A stretch of 13,275 bases of DNA from Burkholderiales bacterium (GTDB taxonomy: Bacteria > Pseudomonadota > Gammaproteobacteria > Burkholderiales > JAEUMW01), in assembly GCA_016791285.1 (NCBI GenBank), contig JAEUMX010000177.1, positions 1 to 13,275 of the forward strand, given 5' to 3'. Made by a program: the position numbers and the translations under genes. Below the pieces are notes generated by a model. That model was not told the DNA's origin. It did not search any database and was given only the letters and a program-made list of their open reading frames with translations. Positions 5,615-12,696 of the stretch are shown here, in pieces; the stretch's first letter is position 1; each line of letters begins with the position of its first letter.

Positions 5615-8308
5615 GTGAGCATGCACGAGCGACATTACCTCGCCTCGCTCTTCGAGCCGAAGTCGGTCGCCATCATCGGCGCATCCGAAACCGAGGGCGC
5701 GGTCGGGAACGTCATCATTCGCAACGTTCTCGGCGCCGGCTACAAGGGCAAGCTCTTCGCGGTCAACCCTAACCACGAGAAGATCTACGGTCTGACCGCA
5801 TACGCATCGGTCGAGGACATCCCGCAGCGGCTCGATCTGGTCGTCATTGCCACCTCGGCGCCGGCGGTGCCCGGCATCGTCGAGACCTGCGGCAGGGCGG
5901 GGGCGCGGTACGCGGTCGTCATCTCCGCCGGTTTCGCGGAGTCCGGTACCCGCGGGGCTGCGTTGGAGCGCAGCGTGCTGGAAAGCGCGCGTCGCCACCG
6001 CATGCGGCTCGTGGGTCCAAACTGCATCGGTTTGATCCGCCCGGCGATCGGGCTCAACGCGACTCACGCCCTGGGCAGCGCACTGCCCGGCTCCATCGGC
6101 CTGATATCGCAGTCGGGTGCGCTGGTGGCGTCGCTCCTCGACTGGGCGAAGTCCAACAACGTCGGCTTCTCGGGCGTGATCTCGGTCGGCAACGCGGCCG
6201 ACATCGACATCGGCGAGGCGATCGACTACATGGTGCAGGACGGGCGCACCGAAGCCATCTTCCTCTACGTCGAGGGCATTCACGATGCGCGCCGCTTCAT
6301 GAGTGCTCTGCGCGCCGCGGCCCGCGTCAAGCCCGTGTTGCTGATCAAGGTCGGCCGCCATCCCGGCGCGGCACAGGCGATCCGCTCGCACACCGGCCTC
6401 ATGGTCAGCGACGACGACGTCTTCGACGCGGCGCTGCGCCGGGCCGGCGTGGTGCGTCTGCAGACCCTGGAACATATGTACGCGGCGGCGAGCGCGCTGT
6501 TCGCGCGCTTCCACCCGACCGGGAACCGCCTGGCGGTCATCACCAATGGCGGCGGCCCCGGGGTGATGGCGGCGGATCGCGCTGCTGAACTGAATATCCC
6601 GCTGGCGCAGCTTGCCGCGGCAACGATCGCCGGGCTCGACAAGTCGCTCCAGGCCAACTGGTCGCACGGCAACCCGATCGATCTGGAGTGCGACGCCAAG
6701 GCGATCCATTACGATGCCGCGCTGCGGGCTTGCGCGGCGGATGAGAACGTCGACAGCGTGCTCGCCATCCTGACCCCGCACGCGGCGGGCGACCCTACCG
6801 AGGTTGCTCGCACCATCATCGCAACGGCGCGGGAGGCGAAGAAGCCGCTCCTGACCTGCTGGATGGGAGAGGATCTGGTTCGCGAATCGCGCCGGCTGTT
6901 CAAGGAAGCCGGCATCCAGACCTTCCGCACGCCCGAGCCGGCGGTTCGGCTGCTGGCCCAGCTCTCCACGTACTACGGCAACCTGCAGATGCTGATGCAG
7001 ACGCCGGCCTCGCTCTCGCATCTCGCGCCACCGTCGGTGGAGAGCGCGCGGCTGCTCATCGATTCGGCGCTGAGCGAGCATCGTTCGACGCTGAACGAAA
7101 TGGAGTCGAAGGCGCTGCTCGCGTCCTTCCGCATCCCGATCGCGCCGACCGCAGTCACGCGCAGCGTCAACGAGGCGATTGCGTACGCGGAGGAGGTCGG
7201 CCTGCCGGTCGCTTTGAAGGTCGATTCGCCCGACATCCCCTACAAGGCGGACTCGGGTGGCGTGCGGCTCAATCTGAACAGCCTGGTGGCGGTGCGCAAT
7301 GCGTTCCAGGAGATCCAGGAAGATGTGAGACGCACTCATCGCGATGCACGCATCAACGGCATCGCGATCGAGCCCATGATCGTCAAGCCGAATGGCCGTG
7401 AACTCGCTGTCAGCCTGAGCCGGGATCCGGTGTTCGGCCCGGCGATCGCCTTGTCGGAAGGCGGGACACGGGTGGCCGTGGGCAGAAACCGGGCCGTCGC
7501 CCTGCCGCCGCTCAACAGCTACCTGGCGGCCGACATGATCCGCGCCTCGCCGGTCGCGTCGCTGCTCGCGGCATTTCGCTCGACGCCCGCGGCGAACCTG
7601 GAAGCGCTCGAACTGGTGCTGCTGCGCGTGTCCGAGATGGCGTGCGAGCTGCCGTGGATCAGGTCGATGGAGATCAACCCGCTGATCATCGACGAGAAGG
7701 GCGCCATTGCGGTCGATGCGCGGGTCGTCGTGGGCAACGTCTCGCCCACGGCGCGGCCGTACGATCACATGGCCATCCACCCGTACCCGTCGCAGCTCAT
7801 CCACGTGTGGCCGCTGACCGATGGCACGCAGATCGAAATCCGCCCGATCCGCCCGGAAGATGCCGGAATCGAAGCCAATTTCGTCCGCAACCTCTCGGCG
7901 GAGACCAAGTATCTGCGGTTCATGAGCAGCGTGGGCGAGCTCTCCCCCACCATGCTGGCGCGCCTGACGCAGATCGACTACGACCAGGAGATGGCGTTCA
8001 TCGCGACCGTGCAGCGGGACGGCGAGGAGATCGAGATCGGCGTGTCGCGCTATTCGTCCAACGCCGACCGCGAATCGTGTGAATTCGCCGTGGTCGTGGC
8101 GGATGAATGGAAGCGTCGCGGCCTCGGGCGCAAGCTCATGAGTGTCCTCATCGAGACCGCGCGCGATCGCGGGCTCAAGTACATGAACGGCATTTTCCTG
8201 TCGACGAACGAGGGCATGCTCAAGTTCGTGCAGGAACTGGGCTTCGCCCTGTCGAACGATCCCGAGGAAAAGACCATCAAGCACGGCCTGCTGCCGCTGC
8301 AGGGCTGA
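5615..8308 (+). CDS. Pat/PatZ-type protein: NDP-forming acyl-CoA synthetase fused to a GNAT acetyltransferase
   Basis: 897 residues, close to E. coli PatZ (886), in the order CoA-binding Rossmann domain (about 10-110, PKSVAIIGAS), succinyl-CoA-synthetase-like alpha domains (120-460), ATP-grasp beta domain (about 495-715, LNEMESKALLASFRIP, then ALKVDSPDIPYKADSGGV) and C-terminal GNAT domain (about 735-895). The GNAT acetyl-CoA motif RRGLGRK is at 834-840. SHTG at 258-261 includes the His position phosphorylated in ADP-forming acetyl-CoA synthetases. The protein could acetylate lysines, classically inactivating Acs, and may also make acyl-CoA. GTG 5615 with GGGGTG upstream was chosen; ATG 5621 is equally possible. 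It is the third plus-strand gene after the permease and Cache genes. Confidence 0.93.
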   Translation: MSMHERHYLASLFEPKSVAIIGASETEGAVGNVIIRNVLGAGYKGKLFAVNPNHEKIYGLTAYASVEDIPQRLDLVVIATSAPAVPGIVETCGRAGARYAVVISAGFAESGTRGAALERSVLESARRHRMRLVGPNCIGLIRPAIGLNATHALGSALPGSIGLISQSGALVASLLDWAKSNNVGFSGVISVGNAADIDIGEAIDYMVQDGRTEAIFLYVEGIHDARRFMSALRAAARVKPVLLIKVGRHPGAAQAIRSHTGLMVSDDDVFDAALRRAGVVRLQTLEHMYAAASALFARFHPTGNRLAVITNGGGPGVMAADRAAELNIPLAQLAAATIAGLDKSLQANWSHGNPIDLECDAKAIHYDAALRACAADENVDSVLAILTPHAAGDPTEVARTIIATAREAKKPLLTCWMGEDLVRESRRLFKEAGIQTFRTPEPAVRLLAQLSTYYGNLQMLMQTPASLSHLAPPSVESARLLIDSALSEHRSTLNEMESKALLASFRIPIAPTAVTRSVNEAIAYAEEVGLPVALKVDSPDIPYKADSGGVRLNLNSLVAVRNAFQEIQEDVRRTHRDARINGIAIEPMIVKPNGRELAVSLSRDPVFGPAIALSEGGTRVAVGRNRAVALPPLNSYLAADMIRASPVASLLAAFRSTPAANLEALELVLLRVSEMACELPWIRSMEINPLIIDEKGAIAVDARVVVGNVSPTARPYDHMAIHPYPSQLIHVWPLTDGTQIEIRPIRPEDAGIEANFVRNLSAETKYLRFMSSVGELSPTMLARLTQIDYDQEMAFIATVQRDGEEIEIGVSRYSSNADRESCEFAVVVADEWKRRGLGRKLMSVLIETARDRGLKYMNGIFLSTNEGMLKFVQELGFALSNDPEEKTIKHGLLPLQG

Positions 8309-8400
8309 CATCCGGCGGCAGGTTTCGCGGGGGACAGCGACGGGAATCCGATCGCGGTTTTCGCTGCAACGTACCGTTCGTTTCGTTGTCGACCGCTGAT

Positions 8401-8886
8401 ATGTCCTCGATCCCGAGTCTGTACAACGACGTCGTCCTCGATCACATCAGGAATGCCCGCAACTACCGGGTGATGGAGGCCCCTGATCGCAGCGCGGAAG
8501 GCGTGAACGCGCTGTGCGGGGACACGATGTCGGTCTACGTGCGCCTGGACGGGGAGGTCATCCGCGACGCGAGCTTTCAGTGTTCCTGCTGCGGCATCTC
8601 CATGGCGTCGGCCTCGGTCATGACCGAGGCAGTGATTGGCCGCACCGTGTCCGGGGCGCGGGAAATGTATCGCGCGTTCCTCGATCTGCTGACTGTGGCG
8701 GATGCGCTGGAAGGTGAGGCCGATCTCGGCGAAGTCGCCGTGCTCGCGACGGTGCGGGCATTTCCCGCCCGCCGCAACTGCGCGACGCTCGCCTGGGACA
8801 CGCTGATGGCCGCGCTCGAAGGCGGCGGGGAAACGAGGTTTTTCCAGCAACCGGTGAGCGACGGGGCAAGGAGGGAAGATTCATGA
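8401..8886 (+). CDS. SufU/IscU-like iron-sulfur cluster scaffold or sulfur-transfer protein
   Basis: 161 residues of the IscU/NifU-N fold, nearest to SufU. The N-terminus LYNDVVLDHIRNARNYRVM is typical. Metal-site residues are Cys39 and Asp41 (NALCGD), Cys64, and Cys127 (FPARRNCATLAWDTL); the long insertion between the second and third cysteine distinguishes SufU from IscU. The usual FxGxGCxIS is FQCSCCGIS here, so two glycines are replaced by cysteines, giving Cys61, Cys63 and Cys64. SufU either holds a nascent cluster or accepts sulfur from SufS through zinc. No sufS, sufB or sufD is present in this window. ATG 8401 was chosen to match the family N-terminus; no good ribosome-binding site is visible, and the frame is open further upstream. 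Confidence 0.88.
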   Translation: MSSIPSLYNDVVLDHIRNARNYRVMEAPDRSAEGVNALCGDTMSVYVRLDGEVIRDASFQCSCCGISMASASVMTEAVIGRTVSGAREMYRAFLDLLTVADALEGEADLGEVAVLATVRAFPARRNCATLAWDTLMAALEGGGETRFFQQPVSDGARREDS

Positions 8887-8890
8887 ACCC

Positions 8891-8932
8891 ATGAGCTTCC
8901 CTCGCGGACCCAAAGCACGCGCGGGCGGTTGA
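8891..8932 (+). other. Tiny open reading frame in the leader of the ATP-grasp pair
   Basis: The 191-base gap between the SufU-like gene and the first ATP-grasp gene holds no recognisable gene. It does contain a 13-codon frame, MSFPRGPKARAGG, starting four bases after the previous stop. The peptide is basic and Gly/Pro-rich. There is no conserved leader motif and no good ribosome-binding site. I list it only because a ligase pair might act on a small peptide; chance is the more likely explanation. Confidence 0.12.
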
Positions 8933-9077
8933 ATCAGCCGATCGGCCGTGCTTCAGGGCCGTCTCGTGCCACCGTCGGCGAAGCGTTCGTGCTCCAGCAA
9001 GTGCGTCGCCCTGGTGCAGCGCACGGAGCTTGCTTTCCAGGCTTCCACCCCATTGTCAAGCCTGTCCTGGAACGCCA

Positions 9078-9905
9078 GTGAGCCGCCGACGCACGATCTC
9101 GATCTCCCACCTCAGCCACAGCATGAGGGTCCCTTATCTCCTCAAGGCGCTTGCGAGGATTTGGGAGGCCCAAGGATTCCGGATCGAGATCGGGCCGGGC
9201 TATAGCGCCAACGCGGACGTGTGCATCCTGCATCACGACCGCACCAGGCTGGAAGCCTCCGCCCTGCCGTTGCCTTCCTCGGGCGTGCCCGTCGTGAACG
9301 GCCGTGCCCTTGACATCTCCAAGCGGGTCTACTCGACGCTCAGACTTGGCCGGCGCGACGACTGGACCGGCCCGGTCATCGTCAAGACCAACGACAACTT
9401 CTTCGGCGACCCGGAACGTGGCGGTCACAGGCCGGGGTGGCTCGGCCGCGCGCGCAAGAAGCTCGCGCGCCACTCCTGGCGGCTCGCTGGAATGCTGCCG
9501 CCTCAGACCTATCCGATCCTCGAGTCCGTCGAAAGGGTCCCCGGATGGGTCTGGGACGATCCCGATCTCATCGTCGAGCGGTTCCTGCCGGAACGGGAAG
9601 GCGACCTCTATGCCATCCGCGGGTGGGTGTTCTTTGGCGACAAGGGTTTCGGCTACCGCCTTCTCGCGAGGGAGCCGATCGTCAAGGCCGGCTCGATGGT
9701 CGGGCGTGAGTGGCTCGATGAAACGCCCGAAGACATACGAGCGTACAGGGACGAGCTCGGGATCGACTTCGGCAAATTCGATTACGTCGTCCACGACGGT
9801 CGGGCAATTCTGCTCGACGCGAACAAGACACCCGTCGTCGCCGGCAAGGGCGATTCGCCCAACTTGAGGATGCTCGCCCAGGGTATCGAAGGATACTTCC
9901 AATGA
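9078..9905 (+). CDS. RimK-like ATP-grasp ligase, uncharacterised (first of a pair)
   Basis: 275 residues from GTG 9078. The N-terminal part SISHLSHSMRVPYLLKALAR forms a pre-ATP-grasp domain, followed by NADVCILHHDRT and VVNGRALDISKR. The ATP-grasp core has the nucleotide Lys in VIVKTNDN (K103), an LIVERFLP segment near residue 165 where the adenine-contacting carboxylate is expected, and the metal-binding LLDANKTPVV (D247, N249). These proteins join a carboxylate to an amine or similar nucleophile through an acyl phosphate. The substrates cannot be read from the sequence. The frame is open to ATG 9030, but those extra residues do not look conserved and GTG 9078 gives a natural first strand. 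The stop overlaps the start of the next gene as ATGA, so the two ligases are almost certainly coupled. Confidence 0.78.
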   Translation: MSRRRTISISHLSHSMRVPYLLKALARIWEAQGFRIEIGPGYSANADVCILHHDRTRLEASALPLPSSGVPVVNGRALDISKRVYSTLRLGRRDDWTGPVIVKTNDNFFGDPERGGHRPGWLGRARKKLARHSWRLAGMLPPQTYPILESVERVPGWVWDDPDLIVERFLPEREGDLYAIRGWVFFGDKGFGYRLLAREPIVKAGSMVGREWLDETPEDIRAYRDELGIDFGKFDYVVHDGRAILLDANKTPVVAGKGDSPNLRMLAQGIEGYFQ

Positions 9906-11098
9906 CGGTCGTCACTTGCCTCAAGCCTTCGGTCTGCGCGGAGCGGCTGTATCCACACGATGCCGCCTACATGGCGCGCACGGATCTGGAGCAGATGCGG
10001 ATGACGGGGGTGAAGGCCGTCACGCTCGATGCGGTCACGGCGCTGCTGCTCGGTTTGCTTGGCCGACGGCCGACGGTGCGCCACCGAGCGGGCGTCACGG
10101 ACGAGATCCTGGCTCTCCTAGATCGCGCCGGTCTCGAGATCACGGAGGACATGAGAGTCTACGAGACCTTCGAGGGGGCAGCCCGTCACGCGGACCGCCT
10201 GATTGACGAGGGCTATCGGATCTTCTCGCCGTATCCGCTGCCAAAGGGGCGCATTCCGGACCGCGCCCAGCTCGTCGCGCCCGAGCTGTGGGCGAGCCTG
10301 AACGCCAAGCAGAACCTCCATCGGATCGTCCCCCGCGAAAACCTGGCGCCGTCGCGGATCGCGGCGCTCGCCGACCTGACCTCGGCGGCGTTCGAGCGCC
10401 CGGTCTTCCTCAAGGCGGGCGGGGAGGCCGCAACAGGAGCGGGTTACGCCGTGCGCTACTGCGCCGACGAGGTGCAATGGAAGGGCGCGCTCGAATGGTT
10501 CCGATCCTTCGACGACATCGATCGTCTCATCGTCGAAGACGCCGTTCCGCACCAGACCTGCTGGTGCGTGACGTTCGTCGTGGAGCCGACCCGAACGACT
10601 TACATCGGTGCGGCAGAGCAACTGTTTTCCGCACCCGGGCGCCAGTCCGGCAGCATGATCGATCCGGCCAGGCCGTTTCCACGCAAGGGTCGCGAGCTTG
10701 TCATAGCCGTCGGGGAAGCCGCCCGGAAGCGGGGCTACGTCGGCCTCGCCGGGCTGGATGTCGCGCTCGCCGACGACGGCGGCTTGATCGTGTTCGACCC
10801 CAACTTCCGGTTCAACGCATCGAGCACCCAGGTCCTGTTCCATGAGGCCGCAGCGTCGCGCGACGACCTGGCGGCGAGTTGCTCCGCGCATGCGGCGACG
10901 CCGCTGCCGTTCGAGACGATCAGGCGGAGGATCGAGGGGCCCATCGACGACGGCTGGTTCGTTCCGACGCGGCTCCTCGACGCCCGCTGGCTGCCGAGCG
11001 CCGAAGGTCTGTCGATGTGCACCGGCTTCGTTCTTGGGAAGGATCGCAGGGAAGCCCTAATGCGCAGCGATGCGTTCAAAGCGCTGTTGGAGGTCTGA
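9902..11098 (+). CDS. ATP-grasp ligase, uncharacterised (second of a pair)
   Basis: 398 residues, start ATG 9902 overlapping the first ligase by four bases. It is not a close paralogue: it has a longer N-terminal domain (residues 1-125) before the grasp. Core signs are SLNAKQNLHRIVP at about 132-144 (linker and first lobe), VFLKAGGE with K171, LIVEDAVPHQ with E212 and D213, and the metal site VFDPNFRFNAS with D299, N301 and N305. About 90 residues follow the metal site, including WFVPTRLLDARW and CTGFVLGKDR, and may form a substrate lid. The fold predicts carboxylate-amine ligation; a small-molecule or peptide product is plausible. No transporter, peptidase or obvious precursor gene is adjacent. 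It ends 53 bases before the stop of a convergent hydrolase gene. Confidence 0.75.
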   Translation: MTVVTCLKPSVCAERLYPHDAAYMARTDLEQMRMTGVKAVTLDAVTALLLGLLGRRPTVRHRAGVTDEILALLDRAGLEITEDMRVYETFEGAARHADRLIDEGYRIFSPYPLPKGRIPDRAQLVAPELWASLNAKQNLHRIVPRENLAPSRIAALADLTSAAFERPVFLKAGGEAATGAGYAVRYCADEVQWKGALEWFRSFDDIDRLIVEDAVPHQTCWCVTFVVEPTRTTYIGAAEQLFSAPGRQSGSMIDPARPFPRKGRELVIAVGEAARKRGYVGLAGLDVALADDGGLIVFDPNFRFNASSTQVLFHEAAASRDDLAASCSAHAATPLPFETIRRRIEGPIDDGWFVPTRLLDARWLPSAEGLSMCTGFVLGKDRREALMRSDAFKALLEV

Positions 11099-11151
11099 GC
11101 ACCGCTTCTTGCGGACAATCTCATCGTGCGGGACTTGACGTTGCCGAACCG

Positions 11152-11871
11152 TCAGCGAGAAGCTCGGAGCCCCACAAGCCAGCGTCCGCTCGCATCGCCG
11201 ATTTCTTCCAGCACCTCGGCATCCGTCCTTCCCGAGGTCTTCAACACACGGAACGCGTGATCTGCGCCTTCCAGCCAGTGCATTTCCCAGGGCGTTTTCA
11301 CGGTGGCGAGCGTAGGCTCCATCAGATCTCGCCGGCACAGGGGGTCGCGCGTGCCGTTGAAGCACAGCACGGGTACATGGATGCGCGGCAGATGGGCATC
11401 GCGAAGCTGCTCCGGCTTGCCCGCGGGATGCAGCGGATAGGCGAGCAGCAGCAGAGCGTCGCACGCCAGACCGTCGGCGGCGAGCATCGAGGACGTCCGC
11501 CCGCCCATCGAACGCCCGCCGATCAGGAGCGGTACACCGTCGCACTCGGCGCGAGCACGCTCGACGACCGCGGCCATGCACGCCTTCAGGCGCGGCATCG
11601 CGTCGGGCCGGTTCAAGCCCTTTTCGCGATAGAGGAAGTTGAAGCGGACCATGCCGAAACCGCGGCTGCGCAGGACTTCGGCGAGCCGCTGCATACCGCG
11701 ATCGTCCCTGTGACCGCCGGCACCGTGCGCGCAGACGAAGACGGCTTCTCCACGCCCAATCGCAGGCTCGAACACCGCCGTGGTCGCGTCGCCGCCGACC
11801 GCGACGCGCCACTGAAGCGTCTCAGACACCCGCACGTGGGAATCGGGCGTCCCACACGGTGTGGCAACCAT
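11152..11871 (-). CDS. Alpha/beta hydrolase of the KANL3/Tex30 type
   Basis: 239 residues from ATG 11871. The early motif CAHGAGGHRDDRGM, followed by GFGMVRFNFLYREKG, is typical of the small KANL3/Tex30-like hydrolases. The catalytic triad is visible: Ser121 in GGRSMGGR, Asp176 in NGTRDPLC and His205 in GADHAF. There is no signal peptide, so it is cytoplasmic. The substrate is unknown; these enzymes are generally annotated as putative esterases or dienelactone-hydrolase-like. The first 15 residues are weakly supported: GTG 11829 (VSETLQWRV) is an alternative start nearer the conserved region, while GAGG about nine bases before ATG 11871 favours the longer form. The gene begins 45 bases after the stop of the broken amidohydrolase and is probably in the same transcript. 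Confidence 0.87.
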   Translation of the reverse strand: MVATPCGTPDSHVRVSETLQWRVAVGGDATTAVFEPAIGRGEAVFVCAHGAGGHRDDRGMQRLAEVLRSRGFGMVRFNFLYREKGLNRPDAMPRLKACMAAVVERARAECDGVPLLIGGRSMGGRTSSMLAADGLACDALLLLAYPLHPAGKPEQLRDAHLPRIHVPVLCFNGTRDPLCRRDLMEPTLATVKTPWEMHWLEGADHAFRVLKTSGRTDAEVLEEIGDASGRWLVGLRASR

Positions 11872-11916
11872 TGAGACGGTCCTCGATGACGTGAACCTTC
11901 ATGTGGTAGATCGACT

Positions 11917-12550
11917 TCAGCGCAGCAGATTCTTGTGGATCTTCCCGTCTTTCATGATCACGACGAAGTTCCTGGCTGGATCTTCGATCAACCGGATGTC
12001 CGCGATGGGATCGCCGTCCACCAGCAGCAGGTCCGCCAGGGCGCCTTCCTCGACGACCCCAAGCTTGCCAGGGTAGGGACTGCGCGGACCGGACAGCGCG
12101 AGCAACTCGGCATTGCCGGCGGTCGCCATCTTGAGCGCCTCGGCGGGCGTGTACCAGCGGACCATCTGGGTGAGCATTGCTCCCTGCGTCGCGGCGACCT
12201 CGGGACTGAACAGGATATCGGTGCCCCAGGCGGTCTTGACCTTGTACCGTGGCGAACATGATGTGCGTGTGCGCGTCGATCAGCCCGGGTATGAGCGTGC
12301 GTCCGCCGCCGTCGATCCGCCTGACCGAGGTCGCCGGCGGCACGGCGATGGGAGCCTTCGAAATCGTCTTGATGACGTTGCCCACGACCAGCACGTTCGA
12401 CGGCCCCGCGAGCCGGTCGGACGTGCCGTCGAAGACGCGGACGTTCTCGAAGATCACGCCCGTGGCGTCGGGCGCCGGATTGTCGGCGGCTCGAGCGAAG
12501 ACGCAGCCGAGGAGGAGCAGGGCGCAAAGCGCCGGGAGGTGGCGTTGCAT
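11917..12550 (-). pseudogene. Secreted amidohydrolase with a large internal deletion and frameshift
   Basis: From ATG 12550 about 101 residues match the start of an exported metal-dependent amidohydrolase: a signal peptide (LCALLLLGC, possible cleavage after ARA), then FENVRVFDGTSDRLAGPSNV, and GGGRTLIPGLIDAHTHIMF with the HxH metal pair. At about 12247 the frame changes by one base. The new frame (12246 to 11917) gives YKVKTAWGTDILFSP, with the active-site Asp, then RWYTPAEALKMATAGNAE and the normal C-terminus KDGKIHKNLLR. Relatives are about 430-460 residues, whereas only about 210 are encoded here. The missing 220-260 residues hold the carbamylated Lys and the two later metal His, so no activity is expected. 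Simple frameshifting cannot explain the missing sequence. Confidence 0.82.
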
Positions 12551-12696
12551 GTCGGTGCTTCCGAAGACCCGCGCGGGATTCTACGCGAACCGGAGGCGCA
12601 AGCCGCAGCTCACGGCATCCGCCTTCGGAGACACTCTGCTGTCGCCGCCTTGGCGTAGCGAGCATGGCTCGAACCGAGCGCTGCCCTGGTTGACGG

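Noticed and set aside
5477..8311. A 944-residue minus-strand open frame opposite the Pat-type gene
   Set aside because: It is the antisense shadow of a real GC-rich gene: rich in Arg, His and Asp, with no domain I recognise, while the plus strand encodes a full, well conserved protein.
8934..9902. A 322-residue minus-strand open frame opposite the first ATP-grasp gene
   Set aside because: It mirrors the real gene almost exactly; the sense frame has clear ATP-grasp motifs and coupling to the next gene.
11136..11154. Hairpin TGACG...CGTCA between convergent genes as a terminator
   Set aside because: The stem is only five pairs, it overlaps the stop codon of the hydrolase, and there is no T run after it on either strand.
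11822..11902. A 26-residue minus-strand frame, MKVHVIEDRLNGCHTVWDAR and following residues, between the amidohydrolase and the hydrolase
   Set aside because: No ribosome-binding site, overlap with the start of the hydrolase, and simply the out-of-frame continuation of the broken amidohydrolase frame.
11917..12550. Programmed ribosomal frameshifting as an explanation for the amidohydrolase
   Set aside because: A frame change alone would leave a full-length gene; here more than 200 residues between the two parts are absent from the DNA.
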